Shown here: positions 7,960 to 15,983 of the stretch, one piece after another | How the letters are laid out: the number at the start of each line of letters is the position of its first letter | Position numbering within the stretch: the first letter of the stretch is position 1 | Assembly: GCF_003208435.1 (NCBI RefSeq) | Contig: NZ_QKMF01000005.1 | Location: 62,001-126,000, forward strand | DNA length: 64,000 nt | Origin: Pelagimonas varians | Lineage (GTDB): Bacteria; Pseudomonadota; Alphaproteobacteria; Rhodobacterales; Rhodobacteraceae | Direction of reading: 5' to 3' | Translations under genes and position numbers: made by a program | Notes under the pieces: model-generated | Database searches by the model: none | Told to the model about the DNA's origin: nothing | What the model saw: the letters and a program-made list of their open reading frames with translations, nothing else

Positions 7960-9488
7960 TATTCGTCCCCCTGCGCTTGCTCAAGACGGAAACGTGTCGA
8001 TAGGAAATCACCCACATTGGTGTCGACGGCCCGCATCCAGTCTTCTGTCGTTAGACCGGTTGAAAGCGAATCTTGGTCGTCTGCGGAAATTTGGACCTGT
8101 TGACCTTTGCCGCTTTCGTTGTCGAACACGGTGTTATCCGCGCCGGGGCCGACATCTCCGGTTGCCGATTGCGATTGTGTGTTTTCTACATAGACAACGA
8201 TCGCTTTTGCCACGGCTAGATTATGTTTCGCCATGGCCGAATCCGGGTCGCGTTCAAGGGCTTTTTCAAAGGCGCGGACCCCGTCACGGTATTTGCGATT
8301 GCGCAGATGGGAAAGGCCTTCGCCTATGGCGGCGTCAGCCGTTTCCACAAAGCTATAGGTTTCGGACGCCTCTTCATATTTGCCAGATTTAAACTGGGCG
8401 TAGGCGCGCCAATCGGTGTCTTGAAACAGCTCGGCAGCCTCGGCGAAATCTTTGTTGTTATATGCGCGTTGTGCTTGCTGATCGGCCGTGAAGAACCAAT
8501 CAACCCAACCTTCGGCGTGGGCGGGGCGTGCCGCTGGGAGAATGAGGGCAAAGGCTAGTACCCATTGGACAACCCAGCCGCGGCGGAACCACAGCAGCAA
8601 CAAAAGGGCGGCAGGCCAGGCCAAAAGCCAGCCGCGATCATCCCAAGTTTGCGAGGTATCAGCCAAAAGTGCATCGCGGTAAGCTGACACCACGCGCCGT
8701 TCGATTTGTGTCAGATCGCTGTCATCTGGCGTGAGGTCCACAATTGACGAATTTGGAATCCCGCTAAGCTGTGGTAGCTCCGAAGCTTGCGGGCCGATCA
8801 CGAAAAATATCACGGGCGGCCGGTCAGCCGCAGCCTCGGAAAAGGCGGCAACATTGGCTGGATTGAAGTCATCCAGAACAACCAAAATCGCGCCGGGAGT
8901 TTCTGACTTGGTCAGCTCAACTTGCGCTAGCCCGAGTGCGAGATCGGCGCGATCCCCGGCATTTGGCATAATCTCGGGGGTAAGTCCCTCAAGATAAGTG
9001 CGGATGATGTTTGGATCTTCGGTCAGCGGGGTGACGCGATGGGCGCTGCCAGAATAGGCCAAAAGCGCGGTCTTGGCTCCGGCGCGGCGGGCGATCAGGT
9101 CAAGGATTTTGAACGTGGCGCGGGTTTGGCGGGTTGGTGTCACATCGGTGTTGGTCATCGATGGGGTTACTTTGAGTGCGACAATCAGCGGTGCCGTTTG
9201 GGCCAACAAAGGGTTCGGATAGCGGGTCCATGTCGGGCCCGCGGCCCCGATTGCCAGCAAAAGCAGGATGATCGCGGCGCTGTCGCGCGGTGTGATACGC
9301 TGGCTTGAATATGCGCCAACGGTCAGCGCCTTTGCCAGATGCGGAGCCAGCCCCTTGGCGGGGTCATCGGCCTTGGTCTTGCGCCGCCGCAAAAGCCACC
9401 AAATCAAACCAATCGGCAGAATGGCCAAAAGCCAAAGCGGGCGCAGAAAGTGGAATACGCCGATCCAGTCGCCAAGCGCCTCAAACAT
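7959..9488 (-). CDS. BatB/BatC-like VWA and TPR membrane protein with a degenerate MIDAS
   Basis: 509 residues combining two membrane helices near the N terminus (about 14-34 and 71-86), a von Willebrand A-type domain (about 98-275), another membrane region (about 285-325) and a C-terminal TPR segment (AFEKALERDPDSAMAKHNLAVAKA) with an acidic tail. This is the BatB+BatC fusion layout of proteobacterial Bat operons. The expected metal-site signature D-x-S-x-S at the end of the first VWA strand reads KVTPSM here (Lys about residue 106), so the metal-coordinating Asp is missing, whereas the neighbouring BatA keeps DISGSM. It overlaps batA by 8 bp and batD by 1 bp. Confidence 0.85.
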   Translation of the reverse strand: MFEALGDWIGVFHFLRPLWLLAILPIGLIWWLLRRRKTKADDPAKGLAPHLAKALTVGAYSSQRITPRDSAAIILLLLAIGAAGPTWTRYPNPLLAQTAPLIVALKVTPSMTNTDVTPTRQTRATFKILDLIARRAGAKTALLAYSGSAHRVTPLTEDPNIIRTYLEGLTPEIMPNAGDRADLALGLAQVELTKSETPGAILVVLDDFNPANVAAFSEAAADRPPVIFFVIGPQASELPQLSGIPNSSIVDLTPDDSDLTQIERRVVSAYRDALLADTSQTWDDRGWLLAWPAALLLLLWFRRGWVVQWVLAFALILPAARPAHAEGWVDWFFTADQQAQRAYNNKDFAEAAELFQDTDWRAYAQFKSGKYEEASETYSFVETADAAIGEGLSHLRNRKYRDGVRAFEKALERDPDSAMAKHNLAVAKAIVVYVENTQSQSATGDVGPGADNTVFDNESGKGQQVQISADDQDSLSTGLTTEDWMRAVDTNVGDFLSTRFRLEQAQGDE

Positions 9489-10476
9489 TGCGTGTCCTTT
9501 GTGCGCTTTGACGTGTCAAAAATGTCCCCAAGTACAGTCCAACAAGCCCAAGAACCGTCGCCAACGCAAACAGAAGGAATCCCATAGGGTCGCGGGGTTG
9601 AAAGGTAGACGTGTCGACAACGCGGGGGTTCAGCGCGTCAATTTCGGCATAAATCTGCGCCAAACCTTCGGCATCATCGGCAAAGTAAAACTGTCCGCTG
9701 GCCCGTTTGGCAATGCCTTCCAAAGCATCAAGATCGACTCTCTGCTCGCCGGTGCCATTGGCGTCGCCCACTCCGATTGTATAGATTGTTACGCCTTTCT
9801 CGGCGGCAATCTCGGCGGCATTCAGGGGACTCATCCGGCTGTTGGTATCTGCCCCGTCGCTAAGCAGGATCAGCAGTTTTTGATCAATTTCACTGGCCTC
9901 AAAGGTGCGCAATGACAGGCCGATCGCATCGCCTATTGCTGTGTGTGGTCCGGCCATGCCGACTTCGGTTTGATCCATCAATTCGGCGGCACTTGTCAGA
10001 TCTTCGGTGAAGGGCGTTTGCAGATATGCGCTTGATCCAAAGACAATCAGCGCGATCCGGTCGCCCTCGCGATTGGCGATGAAATCATTGATCACGGATT
10101 TCACGGCATCCAAGCGCTGCAAGGGCTGGCCCTCGGGGGTTTTCAAATCACGTTCGTCCATAGACCCCGAAATATCGACGGCCAGGATAAGATCCCGCGC
10201 GGCTTTTTCTATGACGATTGGTTCGCCTAGCATTTCAGGGCGGGCCAATCCAGCGACGACGCAAACCCAGCACAAAGTCACACAAAGCATTTGCCAAGCC
10301 CCGCGCCGGCGCACAATCGCGCCATTCGATGGAACCGTGCCAAGCGCTTCGGTCATTTCGGCGAAAAATGGCACCCGTACAGCAGCGGCGCGCTCCTTGC
10401 GCGGAGCGGCGAACTTCCAGATCAATAAGGGGAGGGGCAAAAGGGCAAAGGCCCAAGGCAGGGCAAAAGACAGCAT
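9481..10476 (-). CDS. batA: BatA-like VWA domain membrane protein
   Basis: 331 residues. Hydrophobic helices at both ends anchor the protein: about residues 3-20 (FALPWAFALLPLPLLIWK) with a second helix near 60, and a last helix near 300-320. Between them lies a VWA domain with an intact MIDAS motif, LAVDISGSMDERD, and the later Thr and Asp positions (GMAGPHTAIGDAIG, LLILLSDGADTNS). I chose the ATG at 10476, overlapping the stop of the DUF4381 gene by one base (TGATG); the longer frame from 10515 would start inside that gene. BatA is known as a VWA partner of MoxR AAA+ proteins. Confidence 0.88.
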   Translation of the reverse strand: MLSFALPWAFALLPLPLLIWKFAAPRKERAAAVRVPFFAEMTEALGTVPSNGAIVRRRGAWQMLCVTLCWVCVVAGLARPEMLGEPIVIEKAARDLILAVDISGSMDERDLKTPEGQPLQRLDAVKSVINDFIANREGDRIALIVFGSSAYLQTPFTEDLTSAAELMDQTEVGMAGPHTAIGDAIGLSLRTFEASEIDQKLLILLSDGADTNSRMSPLNAAEIAAEKGVTIYTIGVGDANGTGEQRVDLDALEGIAKRASGQFYFADDAEGLAQIYAEIDALNPRVVDTSTFQPRDPMGFLLFALATVLGLVGLYLGTFLTRQSAQRTRNV

Positions 10477-10970
10477 CAGATTGCCCCCTTGTGAGGCCGA
10501 TGTGTTTCGATCCATAGCCGCGCCATCCGGGCAAGATCTACGTTTGTGGGGCCTACGGGTTGCTGCTTCTGATACGGGGCCGTGGAAAGCAGATCGCCAG
10601 CTTGACTACCACTAAACGCGACCTTCGGGGCGGCTTTGTCCAAAAAGTCCAACCATTGGGCACCGTGCAGAGACGCAACATCGGACCGTGGAAAGGCAAC
10701 CAGTGCGGTGCGGCGCAAAAGAGAAGCAATTTCAACAGGGTCATCTTTGGCTTGACGAAGGGCTGCCAGAGCGGCCCGTCGATAGGCTTTGGCCAAATAG
10801 GATTTGCGCCAGCGCCACACTGCATAGCCAAAGGCGACCGTGACAAACACGGCTAGCCAAAGCCAACCGACGGTTTCGGGGGCCATGGAAATTGGCGGCG
10901 GTGGGTCAAGCAGTTCCAGCTGATCATACAGCTGGACAAGATCGAGTTTTGACAGCTCTTCTTCGGTCAT
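10476..10970 (-). CDS. DUF4381 family membrane protein
   Basis: 164 residues. A short N-terminal segment with the family-typical DPPPPISMAPETVGW precedes one transmembrane helix (about 36-52, LWLAVFVTVAFGYAVWRW) and a helical cytoplasmic domain (about 60-160). DUF4381 proteins are known as a constant member of MoxR-DUF58-VWA operons and have no assigned biochemical role. The ATG overlaps the stop of the DUF58 gene by four bases (ATGA) and its own stop overlaps the batA start, so all three are likely translationally coupled. Confidence 0.85.
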   Translation of the reverse strand: MTEEELSKLDLVQLYDQLELLDPPPPISMAPETVGWLWLAVFVTVAFGYAVWRWRKSYLAKAYRRAALAALRQAKDDPVEIASLLRRTALVAFPRSDVASLHGAQWLDFLDKAAPKVAFSGSQAGDLLSTAPYQKQQPVGPTNVDLARMARLWIETHRPHKGAI

Positions 10971-11929
10971 ATTGTGCCCCGCAATCCACCCAGCAGGCTT
11001 AGCATTTGCGGTAGGGTTTCGCGCGCCGACGATAGCGGCACCACAGGCACGCCGTATTTGTTGGCAAAGGACAAAAGGCGTTCCAAACGCCCTGTCGAAA
11101 AATCCAAGAGACGTTGGCGCTGCACACTGTCTCCCATTTGTACCTGTGCCTGCAAAATTCCGTCAGACAAAATGAGATCCAGATCCTTTGGCAGTTCGTG
11201 GGACATCGGATCACGCACGGAAAACAAGATCAGATCGTTGTTTCGCGACAAGGTGCGGAGCAGCTTTTCCGTTTCGTCATCCATGCCGTCGAAATCGCTC
11301 ATCATCATGATCAAGCCGCCGGTTTTGGCAATCCTTGTGGCCGCGCGCAGGGGCGTGTTGATGGACATCGGTTGCGTGACCGGGGTGTTGGCATCCAAGG
11401 CACAATTGGCTTTCGCCAGAACCGAGATGAATTGGTTCAACGCGCGTTGGCTGGCCTTTGGGCGCACTTCTACCATGTCAGTGTCGTTAAAAACGATGCC
11501 ACCGATCCGGTCGCCCATAGCTTTGATCCGAAAGGCCGAAATCGCAGCGGCTTCGGCGGCTGTGACGGATTTCATGTTCATTTCGCTGCCAAAAAACATC
11601 GACATGCGTTGATCTACCAGTAACATCACCGGTCGATCCCGTTCTTCCGTATAGACCCGCACATATGGCTCACCCGCGCGAGCAGTAACTTTCCAATCAA
11701 TGGTGCGAATATCATCTCCGACGGAATAGTGGCGGAGTTCTTCGAAGTTCAAGCCGCGCCCCTTGATTTTGGACGCATGTTGGCCGTTCAAGATACTGCG
11801 TGCCGGTTGACTTGGCCGAAAGGAAATCGCCCGAGCCAGCCCCTTGAGCGACCGCAAGTGCGCAGCATCTACATGGATGCGCGGGTCAAAAGGTTCGCCG
11901 GAGTTGGGGGTGTCAGCAGGGCCTGACAT
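10967..11929 (-). CDS. DUF58 domain protein of the MoxR operon
   Basis: 320 residues, no signal peptide or membrane helix, so probably cytosolic. It has the DUF58 core: LRHYSVGDDIRTIDWKVTARAGEPYVRVYTEERDRPVMLLVDQRMSM region, with the central R-x-I-D-W and a VWA-like strand VMLLVDQRMSM near residue 110. DUF58 proteins are known partners of MoxR ATPases. It starts one base after the moxR stop codon and overlaps DUF4381 by four bases, indicating one transcript. Confidence 0.88.
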   Translation of the reverse strand: MSGPADTPNSGEPFDPRIHVDAAHLRSLKGLARAISFRPSQPARSILNGQHASKIKGRGLNFEELRHYSVGDDIRTIDWKVTARAGEPYVRVYTEERDRPVMLLVDQRMSMFFGSEMNMKSVTAAEAAAISAFRIKAMGDRIGGIVFNDTDMVEVRPKASQRALNQFISVLAKANCALDANTPVTQPMSINTPLRAATRIAKTGGLIMMMSDFDGMDDETEKLLRTLSRNNDLILFSVRDPMSHELPKDLDLILSDGILQAQVQMGDSVQRQRLLDFSTGRLERLLSFANKYGVPVVPLSSARETLPQMLSLLGGLRGTI

Positions 11930-12910
11930 CTAGGGAAGCGCCACAAGCGAAACAATTGCATCAATCACGTCATCAGCGGTTTTGCCTTCGCCTTGGGCTT
12001 CGTAGCTTAGGGTCAACCGGTGGCGCAAAATGTCATGGGCGACTGCGCGAACATCGGCGGGATCCACAAAATCACGATCTTTGAGCCACGCATGCGTCCG
12101 GCCACATTTGTCGAAGGCCAAAGAGGCGCGTGGGCTGGCCCCCACTTCAATCCACCGGCCCAAATCCTCGCTTAGCGCGGCGGGGGTCCGGGTGGCATAG
12201 ACCAGATCGGCCATATACCGTTCCATTTCAGGAGATACATGAATAGCAGCGATTTCGCGGCGGGCTTCAAAAACTGCATCTTGAGGAATGGCGACCGGTT
12301 TTTCGGCACCGGATTCTTTTTGCTGCTTGGCCTGTTCTTCGCGGCGGACAAGCCGGATCACTTCGACCTCGTCTTCGACAGGGGGGTAATTGACCTGAAC
12401 ATGCATCAAAAAGCGGTCCATCTGTGCTTCGGGCAGGGGGTAGGTGCCTTCTTGTTCGATCGGGTTTTGCGTTGCCATCACAATAAACAGCGGGGGCATT
12501 TTGTGAGTGGTGCCCGAAACTGTAACTTGCCGTTCCTCCATCGCCTCAAGTAGCGCAGCTTGGACTTTGGCGGGGGCACGGTTGATCTCATCCGCAAGCA
12601 CAATATTTGCAAAAATAGGACCTGGGTCGAATTTGAACTCTGCGCCATCGTTTGTCTGGTGATAGACCTCGGTGCCGGTCACATCGGAGGGCAGCAGGTC
12701 GGGAGTGAACTGAATACGGCTGAATTCCGAATCGAGGTTTTTGGCCATTGCTTTTACGGCCCGAGTTTTGGCCAGACCCGGCAGACCTTCAATCAAGAGA
12801 TTGCCATTGGCCAAAAGCCCAATGACCAGCCGTTCAACCACATCGCGCTGTCCGATAATTGATTCGCCCATGCGCGTTTTCAGGTCTTCGATTTGGCTTC
12901 GTGCGGTCAC
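11930..12910 (-). CDS. MoxR family AAA+ ATPase
   Basis: 326 residues. Walker A is GLPGLAKTRAVKAMA (about residues 43-57), Walker B is IVLADEINRAPAKVQAAL, sensor 1 lies in FIVMATQNPIEQEGTYPLPEAQMDRF, and a C-terminal lid domain follows. MoxR proteins are chaperone-like ATPases that work with VWA-domain partners to mature or insert cofactors into target enzymes; the target here is unknown. The start is a GTG at 12910 with AAGGGA about 7 bp upstream; an in-frame stop just above rules out a longer form. It leads the seven-gene minus-strand operon and is divergent from the sulfatase gene. Confidence 0.9.
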   Translation of the reverse strand: MTARSQIEDLKTRMGESIIGQRDVVERLVIGLLANGNLLIEGLPGLAKTRAVKAMAKNLDSEFSRIQFTPDLLPSDVTGTEVYHQTNDGAEFKFDPGPIFANIVLADEINRAPAKVQAALLEAMEERQVTVSGTTHKMPPLFIVMATQNPIEQEGTYPLPEAQMDRFLMHVQVNYPPVEDEVEVIRLVRREEQAKQQKESGAEKPVAIPQDAVFEARREIAAIHVSPEMERYMADLVYATRTPAALSEDLGRWIEVGASPRASLAFDKCGRTHAWLKDRDFVDPADVRAVAHDILRHRLTLSYEAQGEGKTADDVIDAIVSLVALP

Positions 12911-13353
12911 GCAATCATCCCTTCATCCAAAAATCTCTACTCAAATAGTTGGGCGCACTAAAGCAATTTACATGCCACATATCAAGCCTGTCTGCAGCGC
13001 AGTTCGCCTGCCGACACAATGGGGTTATGCACCCCTTGGCTGTATTGGATGTTTGCGCCGGACACTATGCGCGGATATCCGCTAGCGGCTAAAGGTTTAC
13101 GTTAGGTCAGGATTAATGTCGTTTAATGGCAAGAAGTTACCCGTTCTTCATATATGAAAGAGGATCGCGCTATTTAGTTCATTTGTGCCTAAAAAAAAGT
13201 CGATATTTGGAAATTTGTGGGTTTTTTGCTAGTTTAAAAACGTTGTCTAAAAATCAGGATCGCCCTAAGGTGGCGGCCGAGTTGATACCGTAATCATCTG
13301 TCGCTCGGATTGTTTTTGGTTCGAAAGCTGGTTCGGGTGTCGCCGTGTTCGAA
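12911..13353. promoter_or_regulatory. Divergent promoter region between the moxR operon and the sulfatase gene
   Basis: About 440 bp without a gene. It is AT-rich near 13160-13255, unlike the surrounding coding DNA, fitting promoters for both moxR (minus) and the sulfatase (plus). Visible dyads are CCGCTAGCGG at 13079-13088 and a small GGGG/CCCC hairpin at 13021-13035. No single -35/-10 pair is convincing. Confidence 0.5.
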
Positions 13354-14946
13354 ATGAGGAGATCGACATTGCTTTCTAAAATTCCTTTCCAACAAACTTT
13401 GCTCGGCGGGATGACTGCAGTCGCGCTTGGTCTGGTGCCGGGCTTTGCGCTTGCGCAGGACAAACCCAATATCTTGGTGATCTGGGGTGACGATATTGGT
13501 CAGTCCAATATCTCGGCCTACACAATGGGCCTGATGGGTTACACAACGCCAAATATTGATCGCGTTGCTGACGAAGGCATGATTTTCACCGATTATTATG
13601 GTGAACAGTCCTGTACCGCGGGCCGCTCGTCCTACATCATGGGTCAGTCTGTATACCGGACAGGCCTGTCCAAAGTTGGCCTTCCCGGTGCAGCAGAGGG
13701 CATGAAAATCGAAGATCCAACCATCGCGGGTCTTTTGAAAGCTCAGGGTTACGCAACCGGTCAGTTCGGTAAAAACCACTTGGGTGATCAGGACAGCATG
13801 CTGCCGACCAACCACGGTTTTGACGAATTCTTTGGCAATCTCTACCACTTGAACGCGGAAGAAGAGCCCGAGAACGAAGACTATCCAACCGATACGGTTC
13901 TGCCGGACGGTCGTACGTTCCTAGAGGCCTATGGCCCGCGCGGTGTGATCAAATCCTCTGCTGATGGTGCCATCGAAGACACTGGCCCATTGAACAAACT
14001 GCGCCAGGAAACTGTTGACGATGAAACAATCGCGGCGTCGATTGATTTCATCAAACGCGCACATGAGCAGGAAAAGCCTTTCTACTTATGGTGGAGCGGC
14101 ACACGGATGCACTTCCGTACACACGTCAAAGACGAACTGCGCGGCATTTCCGGTCAGGACGAATATGGCGACGGCATGGTTGAACATGACCGTCACGTTG
14201 GTCAGTTGCTGGATGTGTTGGACGAGCTGAACATCGCCGACAATACAATCGTGCACTACTCAACCGACAACGGCCCGCACAAGAACACATGGCCTGATGC
14301 TGGTTCCAGCCCGTTCTACAGCGAAAAGAACACCAACTGGGAAGGCGGCTGGCGCGTTCCTTCGATGGTTCGCTGGCCTGGCAAAATCGCACCAAGCTCG
14401 ATTTCCAACGAAATCATGCACCACATGGACTGGCTGCCAACCTTGTTGGCCGCAGCTGGTAACGACAACATCAAAGAAGAACTCAAAGCGGGCGGCGTTC
14501 AGGCCATTGGCCGTGAATACAAAGTTCACCTTGATGGTTACAACTTCTTGCCACACCTGACCGGTGAAGCAGAAGAAGGCCCACGCCATGAAATCTTCTA
14601 CTTTGGCGACGGCGGCGAGCTGACTGCGCTGCGTTATGATGACTGGAAGATCATGTTCCTTGAGCAAAAAGCAGTTTACACACTGCGTGCTTGGATGGAG
14701 CCATGGACTGAACTGCGTACGCCGATGGTCACCAACCTGCGCCGCGACCCGTACGAGCAAGCACATCTGACATCCAACACTTACTTTGACTGGATGATTG
14801 ATCGTGTGTTCCTCTTGGTGCCAGCACAGGCATTCGTTGCGAACTTCCTTGCAACATTCCAAGAGTTCCCACCACGTCAAAAAGCGGCCAGCTTCTCGCT
14901 GACCAAAGTCTTGGAGACAATGGCGTTGAACAGCGGCAGCAAATAA
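13354..14946 (+). CDS. Exported sulfatase (arylsulfatase type)
   Basis: About 530 residues with an N-terminal signal peptide ending GFALAQ. The alkaline-phosphatase-fold sulfatase core starts KPNILVIWGDDIGQ with the metal-binding Asp pair. The catalytic cysteine, to be oxidised to formylglycine, lies in SCTAGRSSYIMG (CxAxR type, about residue 87). Further active-site signatures are GKNHLGD, TRMHFRTH, STDNGPH and NWEGGWRVP. It should remove sulfate esters outside the cytoplasm. The start is uncertain: the ATG at 13354 lacks a ribosome site, while a TTG at 13369 has GAGGAG 7 bp upstream. Codons are very uniform (GGT, CGT, AAC, GAA), suggesting high expression. It is divergent from moxR and ends in a strong terminator. 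Confidence 0.9.
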   Translation: MRRSTLLSKIPFQQTLLGGMTAVALGLVPGFALAQDKPNILVIWGDDIGQSNISAYTMGLMGYTTPNIDRVADEGMIFTDYYGEQSCTAGRSSYIMGQSVYRTGLSKVGLPGAAEGMKIEDPTIAGLLKAQGYATGQFGKNHLGDQDSMLPTNHGFDEFFGNLYHLNAEEEPENEDYPTDTVLPDGRTFLEAYGPRGVIKSSADGAIEDTGPLNKLRQETVDDETIAASIDFIKRAHEQEKPFYLWWSGTRMHFRTHVKDELRGISGQDEYGDGMVEHDRHVGQLLDVLDELNIADNTIVHYSTDNGPHKNTWPDAGSSPFYSEKNTNWEGGWRVPSMVRWPGKIAPSSISNEIMHHMDWLPTLLAAAGNDNIKEELKAGGVQAIGREYKVHLDGYNFLPHLTGEAEEGPRHEIFYFGDGGELTALRYDDWKIMFLEQKAVYTLRAWMEPWTELRTPMVTNLRRDPYEQAHLTSNTYFDWMIDRVFLLVPAQAFVANFLATFQEFPPRQKAASFSLTKVLETMALNSGSK

Positions 14947-14964
14947 GCTGACCATAACAAATTG

Positions 14965-15004
14965 AAATGGAGCCATCGTTTGTTCGGTGGCTCCATTTTT
15001 CTAT
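14965..15004 (+). terminator. Rho-independent terminator of the sulfatase gene
   Basis: A near-perfect hairpin (AAATGGAGCCATCG pairing with CGGTGGCTCCATTT, one G-T wobble, six-base loop) begins 18 bp after the sulfatase stop and runs straight into a T-tract. Confidence 0.9.
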
Positions 15005-15167
15005 TCAGGCCTGAACATGTCTCTCTGCTTGGGGACCATTTGTCGTTATCGGTGTTTTCTGCGCCTTTTAGCGACAGACAAAAAGAAGGGGCGGCATTCG
15101 TTTCCAAATGCGCCCCCGCTTTTTCTTTGCCGCTGTATATCCGAGGCCGATCAAATGCGAACCATGT

Positions 15168-15665
15168 TCACATTTGTTTTTCGTTACATTCGCGTCCCAT
15201 CGCGATAGCCTTCTTTGTACCAGTCAAATCAACAATAAAACTGTACTCTTTCTCTGGAAAGACGATCATTTCATACTGTTGTTCAATATCCTTGACGAAC
15301 ATCGGGTTGTCGCTGGTGACATAACCACCGGAATAGCCCGCTGTAATGTTTCCGCGCATCCCTGTCGCCGTTCCCACATAGATATTGTCGCCAATCAAGA
15401 TGGCAACGTCTTCCTCTTCGTCCCGCTTCACATCCGTCTCACCTTTGGTGAAAACGCCCAGATACCCGACGCTGCGATCCTCAGTGAGACCCATTTGAAT
15501 AACGTTTTCTGCACTATCCACCAATTCAATGAGGCATGATTTCTTTTCATGATCGATGAAAACGTTCCAACCCTCGACGCTACCGTATCCTTCGAAAGTG
15601 TCGGCGCTGGCTGTGGTCGCAAGAATACCTGCGAGGGCTGTAGCTGCAATTTTAAATTTCGACAT
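15168..15665 (-). CDS. Small secreted protein of unknown function
   Basis: 165 residues. It begins with a clear signal peptide (MSKFKIAATALAGILATTASA, cleavage near 21). The mature part is acidic, with beta-strand-like alternation and a cysteine near residue 44 and another near the C terminus (RECNEKQM). I do not recognise a family; the length and signal peptide suggest a soluble periplasmic protein. The ATG at 15665 has AGGATC upstream. Base composition is lower in GC than the neighbours. It is not close enough to the sulfatase or kinase genes to be in an operon with them. Confidence 0.7.
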   Translation of the reverse strand: MSKFKIAATALAGILATTASADTFEGYGSVEGWNVFIDHEKKSCLIELVDSAENVIQMGLTEDRSVGYLGVFTKGETDVKRDEEEDVAILIGDNIYVGTATGMRGNITAGYSGGYVTSDNPMFVKDIEQQYEMIVFPEKEYSFIVDLTGTKKAIAMGRECNEKQM

Positions 15666-15983
15666 ATAATTATGATCCTATTTTGGCCGCTGCATAGATA
15701 CCATGGAAAGTAGGCCATATTGGGCGCTTGGCAAAGTGTTTTTGAGCCAGACCGTTCCGCAATTAAAGGGTTTGCCCGTTGCTCTCTTCCGGCTACTTGA
15801 GAAACGCTTTTCAAACCATGAGCATCATCGACAGCTGATCCGGAATTTGCACCGCTCCGCGAAATTCGAACGGTCGGCGCATCAGCATTTTTGGAGCCCT
15901 TCACATAAAGAAGGCACGACTGTCGTTGCGTCCTTTGCAAGTGCTTTGGGCTGCCGTCTCGTATTTTTTTGATAGAAAATCCG
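15666..15983. other. Intergenic region without a supported gene
   Basis: Lies between the start of the small secreted protein and the end of the hybrid kinase, both on the minus strand. Open frames on both strands (15703-15972 plus, and a minus frame overlapping the secreted protein) show no domain or signal. It should contain the promoter of the secreted protein. Confidence 0.4.

Noticed and set aside
14260-14976. 238-codon minus-strand frame opposite the sulfatase
   Set aside because: Arises from the biased codon use of the sulfatase; no domain or signal.
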